DNA of 64,000 nt from Amphritea sp. Its GTDB lineage: Bacteria; Pseudomonadota; Gammaproteobacteria; Pseudomonadales; Balneatricaceae. Below the pieces are notes generated by a model that saw only the letters and a list, made by a program, of their open reading frames with translations, did not search any database and was not told where the DNA came from. Position 1 is the first letter of the stretch. Each line of letters opens with the position of its first letter. The stretch covers positions 62,001 through 126,000 of the forward strand of contig NZ_JADGEW010000006.1 of assembly GCF_016744155.1 (NCBI RefSeq). The letters run 5' to 3'. This document shows positions 50,830 to 60,871 of this stretch, piece after piece. The position numbers and the translations under genes were made by a program.

Positions 50830-51633
50830 TTAAGAGTAGCCTCTTAACTTTTGTGTTGCAGACTGGCAGGCGTTAAGTATTGCCTGTTCATAAACGCTGC
50901 CCTTTTTGACCGGAGTATCGCTGGTTTGACCGAGTAAGTTTATGATTGAGCTTATATTATTATCAGCATCAAAAATCGGAGCGCTGACGACATTAATATC
51001 GGGAAGGTAGTCCTGTTGAAAGCGACATATTTTCTCCTTTTTGATCTCTTCAAGCAAAGATATAAAACGCTCTTTATTTAATGGCTGACCGTTGAGTCGT
51101 GGAAGAGCAGGTGGGGATGAGAAGAATGCATCGAGGATGTCTTTTCGTCTCTGTTCAGGTAAAAAGGCTAGAAAAATACGCCCTGATGCTGAGGTAAAGG
51201 GGGAAAGTTGTGAGCCAAGCCGAATGTTAACGTTGACTGATCTACTGGAATCGAGCCATTTAATAACCAGGGGGTAGTTTCCGTTCCAGATCGCAACGGT
51301 TATGGTTCGGTCATATTCCTGGTGTAGCTTTTCTGCCTGTTCGAACGCTATCTGAATCGGATCGATCAGACGCAGCGCTGTAACACCGATTTTTAAGCTG
51401 CTGGTTGAAAGTGAATATTTTGAGTCACTTTTCTGGCTGATATAGCCTAATTTAACCAGGCTGACTAGATATTTGTGTAGTCTGCTGGGCGACATCTCTG
51501 CAAGTTCAGCCAGCGCCTTTAAGGTAATGGGTTTTCCATATTCAGAGATATGTTCTAGGATTTTCAAACCCAGTTCTAATGAGTTGATACCCTGTTTCTG
51601 ATCTTTTTGTATTGTAATATTAGTATCGATCAT
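50830..51633 (-). CDS. IclR-family transcriptional regulator
   Basis: 267 residues. The N-terminal winged HTH (residues about 15-75: PITLKALAELAEMSPSRLHKYLVSLVKLGYI) is followed by a GAF-like effector domain (PFTSASGRIFLAFLPEQ, PDINVVSAPIFD). IclR proteins often control aromatic catabolism operons and their uptake genes. It lies downstream of livF on the same strand (61 bp) and may be co-transcribed with the transporter. Confidence 0.9.
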   Translation of the reverse strand: MIDTNITIQKDQKQGINSLELGLKILEHISEYGKPITLKALAELAEMSPSRLHKYLVSLVKLGYISQKSDSKYSLSTSSLKIGVTALRLIDPIQIAFEQAEKLHQEYDRTITVAIWNGNYPLVIKWLDSSRSVNVNIRLGSQLSPFTSASGRIFLAFLPEQRRKDILDAFFSSPPALPRLNGQPLNKERFISLLEEIKKEKICRFQQDYLPDINVVSAPIFDADNNISSIINLLGQTSDTPVKKGSVYEQAILNACQSATQKLRGYS

Positions 51634-51694
51634 ACAGTGCTCATTTTCTTATAGCAGGAGGCCGCTATTTTGTGGTGGACCTCCTGTTATCCTA

Positions 51695-52405
51695 TTAGAC
51701 TGCCAGACTTTGTTCAATGAACTCTTTGTTTTCATTGAGTGTTTCAGAGTCGCCGTTAAACACAACTTTTCCTTTTACGATAAGAATATGCATTTCGCAG
51801 AGTTCATTAAGGACTTTAATGTTTTTATCAACGATGATGGTTGAGACACCGGAGTCTTTAATCTTTCGGATTACCTGCCAGATTTCTTTACGAATTAAAG
51901 GTGCTAGCCCTTCCGTTGCTTCATCAAGAATAAGTAAATCCGGATTGGTTAATAGAGCACGACCTATCGCCAGCATCTGCTGTTCACCTCCAGATAGTTG
52001 GGTTCCCTTATTCGTAAGGCGCTCTATCAGTCGGGGAAATACCTCCAGTACCTGGTCATAGGTCCAGTTAGCTTCGCCTCTGGAGTTCTTGCGTGCAGCC
52101 ATTAGAAGGTGTTCTTTCACTGTTAGATTATGGAACATCCCGCGACCTTCTGGAACATACGCGATATCCTGCCGCATCCGTTTCCAGGTAGGTAAGCGGG
52201 TTATATCTTCCCCTTTGTAAATGACCGAGCCACTGCGTGGCGGCGCGATTCCCAAGATCGATTTAAGGGTGGTAGACTTCCCCATCCCATTTCGACCCAT
52301 GATGCTAACCGTTTCGCCCGCTTTTATATCAAATGATACACCGTGGAGGATATGGCTTGCGCCATACAGTGTTTGCAGACCGTGAACCTCAAGAATATTG
52401 CTCAT
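51695..52405 (-). CDS. livF: ABC transporter ATP-binding protein, LivF type
   Basis: 236 residues. Walker A is GRNGMGKST, the signature LSGGEQQ, and Walker B LLILDEATEGL, typical of LivF. It pairs with LivG to power a branched-chain-amino-acid-type importer. Next to a meta-cleavage operon the substrate is more likely an aromatic acid or related compound than leucine. It is the last gene of livK-H-M-G-F. Confidence 0.92.
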   Translation of the reverse strand: MSNILEVHGLQTLYGASHILHGVSFDIKAGETVSIMGRNGMGKSTTLKSILGIAPPRSGSVIYKGEDITRLPTWKRMRQDIAYVPEGRGMFHNLTVKEHLLMAARKNSRGEANWTYDQVLEVFPRLIERLTNKGTQLSGGEQQMLAIGRALLTNPDLLILDEATEGLAPLIRKEIWQVIRKIKDSGVSTIIVDKNIKVLNELCEMHILIVKGKVVFNGDSETLNENKEFIEQSLAV

Positions 52406-52407
52406 GG

Positions 52408-53166
52408 TTAAAATACCTCGTCATCGTTTCCGAGATAAGCATCCTGAACAAGGGGATTGTTACGGATATTTTCAACGGTATCGGTTATTAAGTGCTGCCC
52501 ATCAACCATCACAGTCATCAAGTCAGATAGCTCGAAAACAGCATCCATATCGTGCTCAACAAGGACAATGCAGTAGTGCTTTTTCAGCTCTTTTAACAGG
52601 CTAATAATAATTTGTGATTCTTCGTGACCCATGCCAGCCATAGGTTCATCAAGTAGTAATACCTTAGGATCAGTGGCTAACACCATGGCAATTTCAAGCT
52701 GGCGCTGTTCGCCATAACTGACTTCTGCAGCTTTGGTATCTGCCCGTCCGTTTAAGCCTACTTGTTTAAGTGCAGAGTTTGCGATCTCTGTGATACTTTT
52801 GTTGGTAGAACGATTTCTGAATAGGTTAAAACTACCTCCTATTCGTTGTTGTGCAGCGATGCAGCAGTTTTCCAGGCAAGTCGCATCATGGAAAATATTG
52901 GTTTTTTGAAAACTTCTACCAATACCAGCGCGACAAAACTCGTAAGCCTTAAGATTGGTAATCGACTTACCTTGATACAGAATAACACCGCTGGTCGCTG
53001 GGTAGGCCCCACACAGAGTGTTGAGCAGGGTGCTTTTACCCGCGCCATTAGGACCAACAATACTGTGTAATTGCTTATCAGCGAATTTGATATTCAGCTC
53101 GTTTAACGCTTTGAGACCGCCCCAGAATTTACAGAGGTTCTCGGCTTCAAGAATTGTATTACTCAT
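52408..53166 (-). CDS. livG: ABC transporter ATP-binding protein, LivG type
   Basis: 252 residues. Walker A is GPNGAGKST, the signature VSYGEQR (the atypical signature usual for LivG), and Walker B VLLLDEPMAGMG. It overlaps livM by 8 bp and is 2 bp from livF, so the operon is tightly coupled. Confidence 0.93.
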   Translation of the reverse strand: MSNTILEAENLCKFWGGLKALNELNIKFADKQLHSIVGPNGAGKSTLLNTLCGAYPATSGVILYQGKSITNLKAYEFCRAGIGRSFQKTNIFHDATCLENCCIAAQQRIGGSFNLFRNRSTNKSITEIANSALKQVGLNGRADTKAAEVSYGEQRQLEIAMVLATDPKVLLLDEPMAGMGHEESQIIISLLKELKKHYCIVLVEHDMDAVFELSDLMTVMVDGQHLITDTVENIRNNPLVQDAYLGNDDEVF

Positions 53167-54130
53167 TGCCTTTACCTCCGCTCAGGTCGTTTAGGAATCC
53201 GGCAAAACCTTTTTTCAAGGTTAAAACCAGGATAATAATCAGTGAGCCCATAAAGAACATCCAATACTCCGTCAGGTGTTCGATGTAGTAGTGCAAACCT
53301 TCATAAACGAAACTACCAATAATGGCGCCATAAATAGACCCCAAGCCACCCATAAGAGCCATCACCAGAGCGGTAGCCGATATGTCCCAGGACATCATGC
53401 CAGGGTTAACAAAGCCGAACTGCAGGGCAAACAGATAGCCTGCATAGGCTGCTAGAGATGAGGCCAGAACATAGGCGATTAAGCGAAAATGGAATATGTT
53501 GTAACCCAGTGCAGTCGCCCGATCTGGGTTTTCTTTAAGTGCATCAACAACCCGCCCAAATGATGAGTTCATGATGACTTTAAAGAACGCGAAGCAATTA
53601 AAGAGTGACAGCAGACAGAGGTAGTAAAAATGTGTTTCATTTTCCAGATCCAGAAAGCTCAGTCCGAAAATACTGGTTTCCGGTTTGACGTAAATAAACA
53701 AACCATCCTGGCCTCCGTACTCAACTGAATCGGCAAAGAAATAAAAGGTCATTTGCGCCAGAGCCAAGGTGATCATAATCATATAGATGCCACTGGTTCG
53801 CAGGACAATCAGACCGACGATAAGCGCAATAAAGCCACTGATTAGCATGACGTAGAAAGTATAAATCCAGAAGTTAACCGCTTCATATTCAGGGGCGAGA
53901 ATGGTGAATATATAACCTCCTAGTCCATAAAACATAGCATGGCCTAAGGTGATCAGTCCCGTACGTCCGACCAGGTAATCAAGCGACATTACGAAAATCG
54001 CCAAGATAATAATGGTTGATAATTTGTTTATATAAAAGGTGTTCCCCTCCAAGAATAGAGGTATAAACAATCCGATTACGAAAAACAGATATATAAAAAT
54101 CTTTTCAGATTTATTTGAGAAAATTGACAT
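53159..54130 (-). CDS. livM: ABC transporter permease, LivM type
   Basis: 323 residues with about ten membrane helices. Family motifs are GHAMFYGLGGYIF near residue 63 and the EAA-like loop ENPDRATALGYN, with GGLGSIYGAIIGSFVYE toward the C-terminus. It forms the channel with LivH. Confidence 0.93.
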   Translation of the reverse strand: MSIFSNKSEKIFIYLFFVIGLFIPLFLEGNTFYINKLSTIIILAIFVMSLDYLVGRTGLITLGHAMFYGLGGYIFTILAPEYEAVNFWIYTFYVMLISGFIALIVGLIVLRTSGIYMIMITLALAQMTFYFFADSVEYGGQDGLFIYVKPETSIFGLSFLDLENETHFYYLCLLSLFNCFAFFKVIMNSSFGRVVDALKENPDRATALGYNIFHFRLIAYVLASSLAAYAGYLFALQFGFVNPGMMSWDISATALVMALMGGLGSIYGAIIGSFVYEGLHYYIEHLTEYWMFFMGSLIIILVLTLKKGFAGFLNDLSGGKGNE

Positions 54131-54140
54131 AGTTAAATCC

Positions 54141-55004
54141 TCAGTTTTTGAACAAGCCCTGAGGCTTGACTAGAAGGATCAGTGCCATAAGCAGGTAGAT
54201 CGACATACTGGAAATCTGAGGCAGAAGAACCGAAGAATAGGTATCTACGATCCCCACAATTAACGCTGCGACAAAAGCTCCCTTTATCGAACCAAGACCA
54301 CCGATAACAACCACAACAAAGCATGAGATCAGTACGTGTTCACCCATGCCTGGAACCAGGCTGACGATGGGAGCGGAGACAATCCCAGCCAGTGAAGCGA
54401 GAAATACGCCTATCGCAAAAACGATGGTGAATAGTTTGCTGATATCAACACCGAGATTTTCTACCATTGCACGATCAGATTCGCCAGCACGTATCATCAT
54501 GCCTAGTTTGGTCTTGTTGATGGTCAAATACATGGATACAGCAACAACAATACAGAGGGCCGATATAAACAAACGATAAATAGGATATTCAATAATATCT
54601 GTGAGTTTTATTGAGCCGGAGAGAAGGGCTGGTACTTCGACACCGAGCGGATCATTACCCCACACGAAGCTTTGAATCGAGTTGAATATAAAGATTAGTC
54701 CCACTGTCAGAAGTACTTGGTCTAGATGATCTCGTTTGTATAGGTGAATAATCAAAAATCGCTCTATGACGATACCGATCAGTAGGGCAATTGAGCCACT
54801 AATAATGAACGCCAGAAAAAAACTACCGGTGAGCGTTGTGAAGTAATAAGCCAGGTATGCTCCAATCATGTACATGGAGCCATGAGCCAGATTAAGAATA
54901 CCCATTACACCAAACACCAGTGTGAGTCCTGACGCTATCAGAAATAACAGCAGCCCGTACTGTACTCCGTTGAGGAGCTGTACGAGGAAAAGAGAAGTGT
55001 CCAT
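54141..55004 (-). CDS. livH: ABC transporter permease, LivH type
   Basis: 287 residues with eight or so membrane helices. LNLAHGSMYMIGAYLAYY near the N-terminus and the cytoplasmic loop GESDRAMVENLGVDI are the LivH hallmarks, with GGLGSIKGAFVAAL near the C-terminus. It lies 10 bp from livM. Confidence 0.93.
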   Translation of the reverse strand: MDTSLFLVQLLNGVQYGLLLFLIASGLTLVFGVMGILNLAHGSMYMIGAYLAYYFTTLTGSFFLAFIISGSIALLIGIVIERFLIIHLYKRDHLDQVLLTVGLIFIFNSIQSFVWGNDPLGVEVPALLSGSIKLTDIIEYPIYRLFISALCIVVAVSMYLTINKTKLGMMIRAGESDRAMVENLGVDISKLFTIVFAIGVFLASLAGIVSAPIVSLVPGMGEHVLISCFVVVVIGGLGSIKGAFVAALIVGIVDTYSSVLLPQISSMSIYLLMALILLVKPQGLFKN

Positions 55005-55061
55005 AGTATTACCTTAAAAGTAATCCTGAGAAGGACCTCCGCAGAGGTCCTGATAAAAAAA

Positions 55062-56249
55062 TTACAGCTTGCAGCCGCGAGCAGGGTCTTCCAGATTTTC
55101 GAGCGCTGTTTTAATTACAGTGTTTTGACCGTTCACAACTTTACGAAGATAGATTGTTTGAATCGGGTTGTGAGCTTTTGAAAAGTGAAATGCACCACGT
55201 GGGCTATCAATTTCAAGTTGCTCCATCTGCTTGATCAGAGCTGCTTTGTCAGAGGTGTTTCCCTCAGTTGCAGTTACGGCTGCAGCGATTAGTTGGCCAG
55301 CGTCATAACCCTGTACCGCAAACAGATCAGCTGGTTTACCGTAGAGAGCTTCGTATTGCTGGCGGAAGCTTGTGTTTTTTTCGATATCAAGAGTATCAGC
55401 GTAGTGCAGAGTGGTTATGACCCCTTCGGATGCCGGGCCTTGCGCTTTGGTGGTCCCCTCTGTCAGGAAACCGGACCCCAATAGAGGGATCTTGCCTTTC
55501 AGACCCATCGCATCGTAATCTTTAACGAATTTGACGGCACCACCTCCCGCAAAAAAGACGAATACCGCATCGGGTTTAATGGAAGCAATTTCGGTCAGAT
55601 ATGACTGGAACTCTGTTTTGGGAAAAGGAACCAGCATCTTCTTAACCACTTCTCCGCCGGCAGCGGTAAAGGATTCGTTAAACGCAGCCAGTGACTCTTT
55701 ACCAAAGCCGTAGTTCCAACTCATGGTTACAATCTTTTTATACCCCATATCATAGGCTTCTTTACCCATAGGGAAGGCGGTTTGCCACGAGGAGAAAGAT
55801 GTACGGAATACATTTGGCTGACAGAATGCTCCAGTCGCAGCGTTAGCGCCTGCGTTTGGAATGATCATGATCGAGTCTTTACCTTTGATGCTTTTGATCA
55901 TACCCATTGCAACACCCGAATGTACCGGGCCAACCACAAAGTCGGCATGCTGATTATCGACCAGTGATGATGTAATTTCAGGGGCTCTTGCTGGTTTAGC
56001 TTCGGTATCCATCTCAATAAATTCAACTGGCCGGCCAGCGATGGTATTGCCCTGTTCTTTGAGTGCTTGCTTTAGACCGTTGCGGGTTGATTCACCCAGT
56101 CCGGCATAAACGCCACTGAATGGGAGCATGACACCGACTTTAATTGGATCACTATTATCGGCGGCATAGGCACTGCTGCTCATTGAGATAAGGCATGCAG
56201 CAACGGTGGCAGGTAGAACTGATTGAAAGGCTTTCTTTTTATTGTTCAT
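55062..56249 (-). CDS. Periplasmic substrate-binding protein of Liv-type transporter
   Basis: 395 residues with a signal peptide (to about residue 30, AYAAD). The mature part has the Peripla_BP_6 pattern: PIKVGVMLPFSGVYAGLGE, FVVGPVHSGVAMGM and GYDAGQLI. Members next to aromatic operons bind aromatic acids such as benzoate or hydroxybenzoate; the ligand is not fixed here. It is the first gene of the transporter operon and divergent from dmpF, with a 300-bp control region between them. ATG 56249 is preferred to the GTG one codon upstream. Confidence 0.9.
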   Translation of the reverse strand: MNNKKKAFQSVLPATVAACLISMSSSAYAADNSDPIKVGVMLPFSGVYAGLGESTRNGLKQALKEQGNTIAGRPVEFIEMDTEAKPARAPEITSSLVDNQHADFVVGPVHSGVAMGMIKSIKGKDSIMIIPNAGANAATGAFCQPNVFRTSFSSWQTAFPMGKEAYDMGYKKIVTMSWNYGFGKESLAAFNESFTAAGGEVVKKMLVPFPKTEFQSYLTEIASIKPDAVFVFFAGGGAVKFVKDYDAMGLKGKIPLLGSGFLTEGTTKAQGPASEGVITTLHYADTLDIEKNTSFRQQYEALYGKPADLFAVQGYDAGQLIAAAVTATEGNTSDKAALIKQMEQLEIDSPRGAFHFSKAHNPIQTIYLRKVVNGQNTVIKTALENLEDPARGCKL

Positions 56250-56549
56250 CACTAATTTCTCGTTATTAGAAGATTAAGACAGATTTAGCCTATGTCCGAA
56301 CAGGCAATCCTAATAGCCGTTGATTGCAAGCTTTGTCCATCTAGCGCAGTCCGTTCAGTCCACTGCAGTAAACGGATAGAAAGATTCGTTAAGCGGATTT
56401 TTTTTATAGTGACAGACAGAGATAGTGAATCTGCTGTGACGCTCATGGTCTATTTTCTGATCTGTATGATCAGGTTTTTTTAGTCTGGCATCACAGCTTA
56501 TTAAGGGTGAGAGCGGATGTTGAGTGTCGACTATTTGGGATAGGGTGAT
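56250..56549. promoter_or_regulatory. Divergent control region, transporter versus meta operon
   Basis: TCCGTT (56350-56355) and AACGGA (56371-56376) are inverted repeats with a 15-base spacer, with a partial third copy TTCGTTAAGCGGA just after. This suits an IclR- or AraC-type regulator. A short hairpin CTGATC/GATCAG (56457-56462 with 56468-56473) followed by seven Ts lies 70-90 bp before dmpF and may act as a leader terminator. Confidence 0.5.
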
Positions 56550-57476
56550 ATGAATAAAAAACTTAAAGCGGTGATTATTGGCCCGGGTAATATCGGTACC
56601 GATCTGCTGATGAAAATGAAACGTTCAGAGTGGATTGAACCAGTCTGGATGGTGGGTATCGACTCTGCATCCGATGGCCTTACGCGGGCCCGTGAGATGG
56701 GTATTAAAACCACCGCTGAAGGCGTTGATGGTTTGCTACCCCACATCATTGAAGATGATATCCGTATCGCTTTTGATGCGACCTCGGCTTATGTTCATGC
56801 GGAGAACAGCCGCAAGCTGAATGAACTGGGCGTCATTATGATCGACCTGACGCCAGCGGCGATCGGTCCTTTCTGTGTACCGCCGGTTAATCTGGTGCAG
56901 CATGCGAAAGAGCTGGAGATGAACGTCAACATGGTGACTTGCGGTGGTCAGGCGACTATCCCGATGGTTGCTGCTGTCTCCAGTGTTCAACCGGTAGAGT
57001 ATGGTGAGATTATCGCTACCGTTTCTTCTAAATCTGCGGGCCCAGGTACTCGTAAGAATATCGATGAGTTTACCCGCACCACTGCCAGCGCAGTCGAAAA
57101 AGTAGGCGGCGCTGAGAAAGGTAAAGCGATCATCATTATTAACCCTGCTGAGCCACCACTGTTGATGCGTGACACGGTTCACTGCCTGACTAAAGGTCAG
57201 CCGGATCAGGCAGCCATTACTGCCTCTGTTCTTGCGATGGTAAAAGAGGTGCAAAAATATGTGCCCGGTTACCGTCTGGTAAACGGCCCTGTGTTTGATG
57301 GCAACCGGGTTTCCATGTTTATGGAAGTGGAAGGTCTGGGTGATTACCTGCCTAAGTACTCTGGCAACCTAGACATCATGACAGCGGCTGGTCTGCGTAC
57401 CGCTGAGATGTTTGCTGAAGAAGCTAACAACGGCAACATCACTCTGCCAGCGCGCGGATCAGTGGAGGAAATATAG
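56550..57476 (+). CDS. dmpF: Acylating acetaldehyde dehydrogenase
   Basis: 308 residues, the family length. The NAD motif [11 protein letters not shown] is at the N-terminus, the catalytic Cys is in VTCGGQAT (about residue 132), and [17 protein letters not shown] is in the middle. It converts acetaldehyde, NAD and CoA to acetyl-CoA, with channelling from the aldolase partner encoded directly next (1-bp gap). It is the last enzymatic step of the meta pathway, yet its gene is first here. Confidence 0.95.
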   Translation: MNKKLKAVIIGPGNIGTDLLMKMKRSEWIEPVWMVGIDSASDGLTRAREMGIKTTAEGVDGLLPHIIEDDIRIAFDATSAYVHAENSRKLNELGVIMIDLTPAAIGPFCVPPVNLVQHAKELEMNVNMVTCGGQATIPMVAAVSSVQPVEYGEIIATVSSKSAGPGTRKNIDEFTRTTASAVEKVGGAEKGKAIIIINPAEPPLLMRDTVHCLTKGQPDQAAITASVLAMVKEVQKYVPGYRLVNGPVFDGNRVSMFMEVEGLGDYLPKYSGNLDIMTAAGLRTAEMFAEEANNGNITLPARGSVEEI

Positions 57477-58505
57477 ATGAATATTAAAGGTAAAAAAGTA
57501 GTACTCCACGACATGAGCCTGCGTGATGGTATGCATGCGAAGCGTCACCAGATCTCTCTGGATCAGATGGTTGCTGTGGCAACAGGCCTTGATGAAGCGG
57601 GAATGCCACTGATCGAAGTCACCCACGGTGATGGCTTAGGTGGCACCTCGGTTAACTACGGTTTTCCTGCGCATAGCGATGAAGAATATCTCAGTGCTGT
57701 GATTCCGAAGATGAAAAATGCCAAGGTCTCTGCACTATTGCTGCCGGGGATCGGAACGGTTGATCATCTGCGTATGGCGAAAGATCTGGGTGTGAACACT
57801 ATTCGTGTTGCTGCTCACTGTACCGAAGCGGATGTCACTGAACAGCATATCGGTTTGGCTGCAAAGCTAGAGATGGATACCGTTGGCTTCCTGATGATGT
57901 CGCATATGGCCACCCCGGAAAAGATTGTCGAGCAAGCTAGGCTGATGGAATCTTACGGAGCGAACTGCATCTACTGCACAGATTCCGCCGGTTACATGCT
58001 ACCGGATGAAGTGACTGAAAAGATCGGTCTGTTGCGGGCAGAGCTGAACCCCAACACGGAGATCGGTTTCCATGGTCACCACAATATGGGAATGGCGGTT
58101 GCCAACTCTCTGGCCGCGATTGATGCCGGTGCAATCCGTATTGATGGTTCGGTTGCGGGCTTAGGTGCCGGTGCGGGTAATACGCCTCTTGAAGTGCTGG
58201 TTGCCACACTGGTACGACTGGAAGCGGACCACGGTATTGATCTGTACAAGATTATGGATGTTGCTGAAGATCTTGTGGTACCGATGATGGATCAGCCGAT
58301 CCGTGTCGACCGTGATGCGCTGACACTGGGCTACGCCGGTGTGTACTCGTCATTCCTTCTGTTTGCGAAACGGGCGGAAGCGAAGTATGGCATTCAGGCA
58401 CGTGACATTTTAGTAGAACTGGGCCACCGCGGAACCGTGGGTGGGCAAGAAGATATGATAGAAGATCTGGCGCTGACAATGGCCAAAGAAAAGGGGCTAA
58501 TCTAA
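57477..58505 (+). CDS. dmpG: 4-hydroxy-2-oxovalerate aldolase
   Basis: A 342-residue TIM-barrel of the DRE/HMGL-like class. [11 protein letters not shown] is the substrate/metal motif and [12 protein letters not shown] gives the metal-binding histidines. It splits 4-hydroxy-2-oxovalerate into pyruvate and acetaldehyde and forms a complex with DmpF. GAGGAAA precedes the ATG; the stop overlaps dmpH (TAATG). Confidence 0.95.
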   Translation: MNIKGKKVVLHDMSLRDGMHAKRHQISLDQMVAVATGLDEAGMPLIEVTHGDGLGGTSVNYGFPAHSDEEYLSAVIPKMKNAKVSALLLPGIGTVDHLRMAKDLGVNTIRVAAHCTEADVTEQHIGLAAKLEMDTVGFLMMSHMATPEKIVEQARLMESYGANCIYCTDSAGYMLPDEVTEKIGLLRAELNPNTEIGFHGHHNMGMAVANSLAAIDAGAIRIDGSVAGLGAGAGNTPLEVLVATLVRLEADHGIDLYKIMDVAEDLVVPMMDQPIRVDRDALTLGYAGVYSSFLLFAKRAEAKYGIQARDILVELGHRGTVGGQEDMIEDLALTMAKEKGLI

Positions 58506-59311
58506 TGGCTGAATTACAAGGTAATAAGTTAACACAGTCACAGATCGAAGAGCTGGCAATTCATCTGGAAACGGCTGAACTTGAAGCGTATGAAGTGACT
58601 AAAATTACCAATGATTTTCCGGAGATGACTTATAAAGACGCCTTCGATATCCAGTGGGAAATTCGTCGTCGTAAAGAAGAGCGTGGTCATAAAATCGTTG
58701 GCATGAAGATGGGGCTGACCTCCTGGGCAAAAATGGCACAGATGGGTGTAGAGCATCCTTGCTACGGTTTTCTGGCAGACTATTTTTCAGTGCCGGATGG
58801 CGGTGAGATTAAGCATGATGAGCTGATCCATCCGAAGATTGAAGCGGAGCTGGCATTCGTCACTAAAGCACCGCTAAAAGGTCCTGGAATCCATATTGGA
58901 GATGTTCTGCGAGCTACCGATTTTGTAATGCCAGCGGTCGAGGTAATCGATTCTCGCTATAAAGATTTCAAATTTGATCTGAAATCCGTGATTGCTGATA
59001 ACTCCTCTTCTACCCGCTTTATCGCCGGCGGCACTATGGCTAAACCGGAAGACCTGGATCTTAAGACTCTGGGGGTGGTGATGGAGATCAACGGTGAAGT
59101 GGTACAGACCGGTGCTGGTGCTGCCGTTCTGGGTCATCCTGCGGCATCGGTTGCGATGCTGGCTAATATGCTGGGTGAGCGTGGTGAAGAACTGCCAGCA
59201 GGCTCCTTTATTATGATCGGCGCGATCACTGCTGCGGTACAGGTTAATAAGGGTGATTCCTTCTGTGTTCGCTATCAGGATTTGGGCACCATCAGCGGCC
59301 GCTTTGTATAA
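58505..59311 (+). CDS. dmpH: 4-oxalocrotonate decarboxylase
   Basis: 268 residues of the hydratase/decarboxylase (FAH-like) fold. The motifs KIVGMKMGLTSWAKM, PKIEAELAFV and DFVMPAVEVIDSRYKDFKFD followed by SVIADNSSSTRF match XylI/DmpH rather than the hydratase (compare 62357-63142, which is paralogous). It decarboxylates 2-oxo-3-hexenedioate to 2-hydroxypenta-2,4-dienoate, usually in complex with the hydratase. Confidence 0.92.
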   Translation: MAELQGNKLTQSQIEELAIHLETAELEAYEVTKITNDFPEMTYKDAFDIQWEIRRRKEERGHKIVGMKMGLTSWAKMAQMGVEHPCYGFLADYFSVPDGGEIKHDELIHPKIEAELAFVTKAPLKGPGIHIGDVLRATDFVMPAVEVIDSRYKDFKFDLKSVIADNSSSTRFIAGGTMAKPEDLDLKTLGVVMEINGEVVQTGAGAAVLGHPAASVAMLANMLGERGEELPAGSFIMIGAITAAVQVNKGDSFCVRYQDLGTISGRFV

Positions 59312-59334
59312 ATGATACGAATGAGGAAAAAGCG

Positions 59335-59526
59335 ATGCCAATTATTCAAGTTAACTTGATGGAAGGTCGTACGGATGAACAGAAAGAACTGCTGATTCAT
59401 GAGATCACAGAAGCCGTGCATCGCGCTATTAGCGCGCCCCGGGAATCAGTGCGGGTACTGCTGAATGATATGCCATCACAGAACTGGGGGATCGGCGGGC
59501 AGTCAGCAAAGTCTCGCGGACGTTAA
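59335..59526 (+). CDS. dmpI: 4-oxalocrotonate tautomerase
   Basis: 63 codons, giving the usual 62 residues after Met removal, so Pro is the N-terminal catalytic base (MPIIQVNLMEGRTDEQK). Arg residues around positions 12 and 39 fit the family. It interconverts the enol and keto forms of 4-oxalocrotonate. It is preceded by GAGGAAA. Confidence 0.95.
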   Translation: MPIIQVNLMEGRTDEQKELLIHEITEAVHRAISAPRESVRVLLNDMPSQNWGIGGQSAKSRGR

Positions 59527-59549
59527 GGCTATGACTCAGGATTAAGTTG

Positions 59550-59834
59550 ATGTTCACCATTACTGTAGAGAGCAGCCCGACGCGGCAGAGCTTTCAGATC
59601 TCCACCGGTGATAGCGTGCTGGTAGGCTCTGAAAAATGTCTGAGTAATCTGATACCCGTTGGCTGCCGTGGTGGTGGTTGCGGTGTATGTAAAGTAAGAG
59701 TTGTCGAAGGTGACTATAGCAGTAAGTGTATGAGTAAAGCGCATATCTGCGATGCTCAGGCAGCAGATGGTTATGTGCTGGCTTGCCGGGTTTATCCGCT
59801 CAGTGATATGTGTATCGAGCTTGTTAAGCGGTAG
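59550..59834 (+). CDS. dmpQ: 2Fe-2S plant-type ferredoxin (XylT/DmpQ type)
   Basis: 94 residues. Cluster ligands are C39, C44, C47 (CRGGGCGVC) and C79. XylT/DmpQ ferredoxins reactivate catechol 2,3-dioxygenase by reducing its oxidised iron, and the dioxygenase gene follows 39 bp later, as in other pathways. AGGA lies nine bases upstream of the ATG. Confidence 0.92.
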   Translation: MFTITVESSPTRQSFQISTGDSVLVGSEKCLSNLIPVGCRGGGCGVCKVRVVEGDYSSKCMSKAHICDAQAADGYVLACRVYPLSDMCIELVKR

Positions 59835-59873
59835 GTAAAGTCTAATTAAAAATAACAATAGAGGATTACCAAA

Positions 59874-60797
59874 ATGAAAAAAGGTGTAATGCGTCCCGGT
59901 CATGTACAGATTCGGGTGTTGGATCTGGAGGAAGCTCTAGAGCACTATCGCGATTTGCTAGGTCTGATTGAGATGGACCGTGATACGCAGGGGCGGGTAT
60001 ATCTGAAAGGCTGGACTGAAGTTGATAAGTTTTCAGTTGTACTGCGCAAAGCCGACGAGCCGGGCATGGACTTTATGGGCTTTAAAGTGCTGAATAATGA
60101 GGTTTTGTCTCAACTAGAAAGTGATTTGACAGCTTATGGTTGTGATGTTGAACAGATCTCATCTGGAGAACTTAAGGGATGTGGGCGACGTATTCGTTTT
60201 GTCGCGCCTACCGGCCACAGCTTTGAGCTTTATGCTGAAAAGGAACAGACCGGTAAATGGGGGCTTTCTAATGTTAACCCTGAAGCTTGGCCGCGGGGGT
60301 TGAAGGGGATGAAAGCCACCCGTTTTGATCACTGTTTGCTGTATGGCCCCAATGTGGAAGCAACCTATCAGCTGTTCCGGGATGTACTTGGCTTTGATCT
60401 GGCAGAACAGGTTGTTGATCCGGAAGGCAACCGCATAGCAGCGTTTCTCACCGCCAGTATGAAAGCCCATGATGTCGCTTTCATCGACTGTCCGGAACCG
60501 GGTAAATTCCACCATGCCTCATTTTTCCTTGATAGCTGGGAGCAGGTATTGCGGGCGGGGGATCTTATCTCGATGACGGACACCTCTATCGATATCGGAC
60601 CGACTCGTCATGGTCTGACCCATGGACAGACGATCTACTTCTTCGATCCATCCGGTAACCGCAATGAAGTGTTCTGTGGTGGTGATTATCACTATCCGGA
60701 CCACCCACCGGTGACCTGGAAAGCAGAAGACCTGGGCAAAGCGATTTTCTACCATGATCGGGTGCTTAACGAGCGTTTTCTGAGTGTTCTGACCTGA
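59874..60797 (+). CDS. dmpB: Catechol 2,3-dioxygenase
   Basis: 307 residues, identical in length to classical XylE. The Fe(II) ligands fall at H153 (FDHCLL), H214 (FHHASFF) and E265 (RNEVFCGG), the same numbers as in the P. putida enzyme. It performs extradiol cleavage of catechol to 2-hydroxymuconic semialdehyde. The N-terminal domain repeats the vicinal-oxygen-chelate fold without metal. Confidence 0.97.
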   Translation: MKKGVMRPGHVQIRVLDLEEALEHYRDLLGLIEMDRDTQGRVYLKGWTEVDKFSVVLRKADEPGMDFMGFKVLNNEVLSQLESDLTAYGCDVEQISSGELKGCGRRIRFVAPTGHSFELYAEKEQTGKWGLSNVNPEAWPRGLKGMKATRFDHCLLYGPNVEATYQLFRDVLGFDLAEQVVDPEGNRIAAFLTASMKAHDVAFIDCPEPGKFHHASFFLDSWEQVLRAGDLISMTDTSIDIGPTRHGLTHGQTIYFFDPSGNRNEVFCGGDYHYPDHPPVTWKAEDLGKAIFYHDRVLNERFLSVLT

Positions 60798-60871
60798 TTA
60801 GGAATGCTGCCTGATGTACGCATCGGGCGGTACTCTCATGTGGTAATTGTTATCTCCCTTGAGGCTTTAGA

